A DNA stretch of 21,214 nucleotides, taken from positions 1 to 21,214 of the IMG/VR virus record IMGVR_UViG_3300003322_000244, one strand, 5' to 3'. The translations under genes were made by a program, and so were the position numbers. This DNA comes from a virus. How positions within the stretch are numbered: position 1 is the first letter of the stretch; the number at the start of each line of letters is the position of its first letter. A model generated the notes under the pieces. It had not been told where the DNA came from and made no database searches. It was given only the letters and a program-made list of their open reading frames with translations. Below are positions 19,910-21,214 of this stretch, piece by piece.

Positions 19910-19937
19910 CGGCGAACACCCTTCGTGTACTCACCAT
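19902..19937 (-). CDS. Possible 11-residue leader ORF with ideal ribosome binding site
   Basis: ATG 19937 is preceded by AAAGGAGGTG with 7-nt spacing to the GGAGG core, the best site in the window. The ORF reads MVSTRRVFADA and ends at TGA 19904-19902, overlapping the start of the 53-aa gene by 8 nt. It also overlaps the 3' end of the 66-aa gene by 7 nt. It might be a leader peptide that couples translation, or a chance ORF beside a ribosome-loading site. Confidence 0.4.
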   Translation of the reverse strand: MVSTRRVFADA

Positions 19938-20131
19938 TTGAACACCTCCTTTCGGTGTTGTATTTCCTTGTCGATACGATGGATCTTATCCGTCCATCGT
20001 ATCAGCTCATTCGGCTCCGCACAGTTGCCAAATCTCCAGTCCCGAAAACGAAACTGTTCTTTAACTGCATGGATGCGAAGATCTATTAACGTCGCTGTGT
20101 CATACGCGGCGTAGTTAGGCTTCCACGTCAT
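19931..20131 (-). CDS. Hypothetical protein, 66 aa
   Basis: ATG 20131 overlaps the flavoprotein stop by 4 nt (ATGA). The product is a helical, charged protein (ATLIDLRIHAVKEQFRFRDW; ELIRWTDKIHRIDKEIQHRKEVF), possibly a coiled coil. Its codon use is more AT-rich than that of the flavoprotein gene. Its last codons contain the strong ribosome binding site for the next ORF. No family is recognised. Confidence 0.65.
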   Translation of the reverse strand: MTWKPNYAAYDTATLIDLRIHAVKEQFRFRDWRFGNCAEPNELIRWTDKIHRIDKEIQHRKEVFKW

Positions 20132-21081
20132 GAGGCTAGATACCCGTGGATCATCTGTAGGGCCCCGACGCCCTCCCCAATGGCGGTTGCGATACGCTTC
20201 GTGCTGCCGCTGCGGACATCACCGGCAGCGAAGACACCCGGCATCGACGTCTCGTAGTACTGAGGCACATCGATCAGAGGACCAGTAGCGACGAAATTGT
20301 GATCGTCCAGTATGACGTCGCCTTTCAGCCATAGCGTCTTCGGCACGGCCCCGATGAAAATGTACATGGCGTCGCAGGCGATCGTGCGCTCCACCCCGGA
20401 CTTGACGAGGACGACCTTTCGCAGGCACGTGTTGCCGACACAGGCTTTCACCTCGCATGCCTCGATCACCTCGATCCGCTCGTTTAAACGAATGCGCTCG
20501 ATGAGGTAGGTACTCATGGCGTCTTCGATACCACGGCGGATGAGGAGCTTAACGTCTAGTCGCTTGTCTTTGGCGAGACCCAGAGCGGCTTGCCCGGCGC
20601 TGTTGGCGCCACCTATCACACAGACGGTCTTGATGTGTCCAGCGAGCCGCTGCGTCGGCGACCCGTAATAGACGCCACGGCCGATGAATTGGCCAATGTT
20701 GTCAGCCGCAAGGCGACGGTATTGCAGCCCCATGGACAGCAGCACGCTGCGGCTCGTGTATTCAGAATAGTCGTCGCACAGCACGGTGATACTGCCGTCC
20801 GGGTTCTTCGTGAGTTTTGCTGCGGCTACGGGACTAATGACCGAGGCCGCGAACTTCCTCGCCTGTCGGGCCATGTTGCCCATCAGCTCCTCGCCCGTAA
20901 TGGCGTCCACGAAGCCGGGGTAGTTTTCGATGCCGGAGCTTTCCTTGGCTTGGCCACCCAGCATAAAGCCGTTATCGAGCAGGCGGACGTTGAGACCCTC
21001 ACTGCCGCCATTGATCGCAGCGGAGAGCCCTGCGGGCCCTCCACCGACGATGAGAAGATCACTTGTACATGTTGGCTTCAT
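20128..21081 (-). CDS. Thioredoxin-reductase-like flavoprotein lacking CxxC
   Basis: This 317-residue protein starts at ATG 21081, overlapping the previous stop. It has the two-dinucleotide-binding fold: FAD motif GGGPAG (13-18), NAD(P)H motif VIGGANSAG (155-163), and the C-terminal FAD loop VFAAGDVR (283-290). It is close to TrxB in length and order, but the position of the redox CxxC (about 135-140) reads GVYYGSPTQ with no cysteine. It therefore cannot reduce thioredoxin by the TrxB mechanism. It resembles bacterial TrxR-like oxidoreductases that lost the disulfide. It may oxidise NAD(P)H with another acceptor. As a phage gene it is an auxiliary metabolic gene. A GTTTAAAC site lies inside it. 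Confidence 0.8.
   Translation of the reverse strand: MKPTCTSDLLIVGGGPAGLSAAINGGSEGLNVRLLDNGFMLGGQAKESSGIENYPGFVDAITGEELMGNMARQARKFAASVISPVAAAKLTKNPDGSITVLCDDYSEYTSRSVLLSMGLQYRRLAADNIGQFIGRGVYYGSPTQRLAGHIKTVCVIGGANSAGQAALGLAKDKRLDVKLLIRRGIEDAMSTYLIERIRLNERIEVIEACEVKACVGNTCLRKVVLVKSGVERTIACDAMYIFIGAVPKTLWLKGDVILDDHNFVATGPLIDVPQYYETSMPGVFAAGDVRSGSTKRIATAIGEGVGALQMIHGYLAS
20482..20489. repeat. GTTTAAAC palindromic site inside the flavoprotein gene
   Basis: An exact copy within the palindrome TCGTTTAAACGA on the minus strand. It is intragenic and encodes Arg-Leu-Asn-Glu, on the same minus-strand reading phase as the terS site (codons CGT TTA AAC). Confidence 0.85.
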
Positions 21082-21214
21082 CGTCCATTCACCACCTTTC
21101 CGACGCCGATGCTCACGCTACCCCAATACGCGTCCTGTCTGGACGCGCACGAGGTGACGAGGCCTGCGGCCGCCAAGCCTAGGAACAAGCCGACTGTAAG
21201 CAGGCCCCGCCAGT
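21078..21214 (-). CDS. Lipoprotein, 5' end outside window
   Basis: An open frame enters from the right edge and ends at TGA 21080-21078, overlapping the flavoprotein start by 4 nt. The visible part is a hydrophobic segment (LLTVGLFLGLAAAGLV) followed by TSC, a lipobox-like cleavage site with the lipid-bearing Cys, then a short mature part (ASRQDAYWGSVSIGVGKVVN). Small outer-membrane lipoproteins in phages include Rz1-type spanins, but the truncation prevents an assignment. It supports a Gram-negative host. Confidence 0.6.
   Translation of the reverse strand, partial: WRGLLTVGLFLGLAAAGLVTSCASRQDAYWGSVSIGVGKVVNGR

Noticed and set aside
20660-20680. Typical thioredoxin reductase active site
   Set aside because: The region after the GRG motif reads VYYGSPTQ. 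There is no Cys pair, so the gene symbol trxB is not used.
1-21214. tRNA genes, integrase or attachment sites
   Set aside because: I saw no cloverleaf-like sequence, recombinase motif or att-like repeat.

Overview
The window reads as part of a lytic-looking, tailed double-stranded DNA phage genome from a Gram-negative host. By eye the GC content is about 58-60%. The evidence is a complete head and packaging cassette: major capsid, scaffold, portal, large and small terminase subunits, a virion peptidoglycan hydrolase and an SGNH-esterase virion protein. It is followed by dense blocks of tiny, translationally coupled genes. No integrase, repressor or excision module is visible. A truncated lipoprotein at the right edge fits a Gram-negative host. 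Nothing seen names the host or a known phage genus. Genes are on the minus strand except one, so transcription runs mostly right to left.

Late region (1-11166, minus): partial gene at the left edge, two beta-rich virion proteins, capsid (1344-2279), a scaffold-like gene whose reading frame is broken near its 5' end (2390-3153), three small genes, portal (3743-5557), a small structural protein, SGNH protein (5927-7513), large terminase (7523-8986), a Gln-rich protein, a 24-aa coupled ORF, a lysozyme-like virion protein (9483-10403) and small terminase (10339-11166). A RepA/RecA-like ATPase (11185-12144) lies at the head of this block.

Region 12145-13135 is non-coding. It holds nine TGATAA motifs in 176 bp, two tandem GC-rich hairpins between short direct repeats, and a strong terminator (13136-13164) that insulates it from the next operon. 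Region 13188-18119 holds small accessory genes: an SprT-like protease, the only plus-strand gene (with a consensus sigma-70 promoter and a possible leader peptide), a zinc-finger protein, an Rmf/CrpP-like protein, an HNH endonuclease, a second zinc protease and several one-helix membrane proteins. Region 18120-18601 is a second gene-free block with another nine TGATAA motifs and another terminator. Region 18602-21214 is a chain of overlapping small genes led by a thioredoxin-reductase-like flavoprotein without the redox CxxC.

The most striking unexplained signals are two. (1) The 8-bp palindrome GTTTAAAC occurs ten times exactly plus once with one mismatch, where about 0.1-0.2 copies would be expected. 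Most copies are at operon or gene boundaries. (2) The two TGATAA clusters share copy number and layout, and each sits between an intrinsic terminator and the next minus-strand operon. They are candidate origin iterons or a shared operator system.
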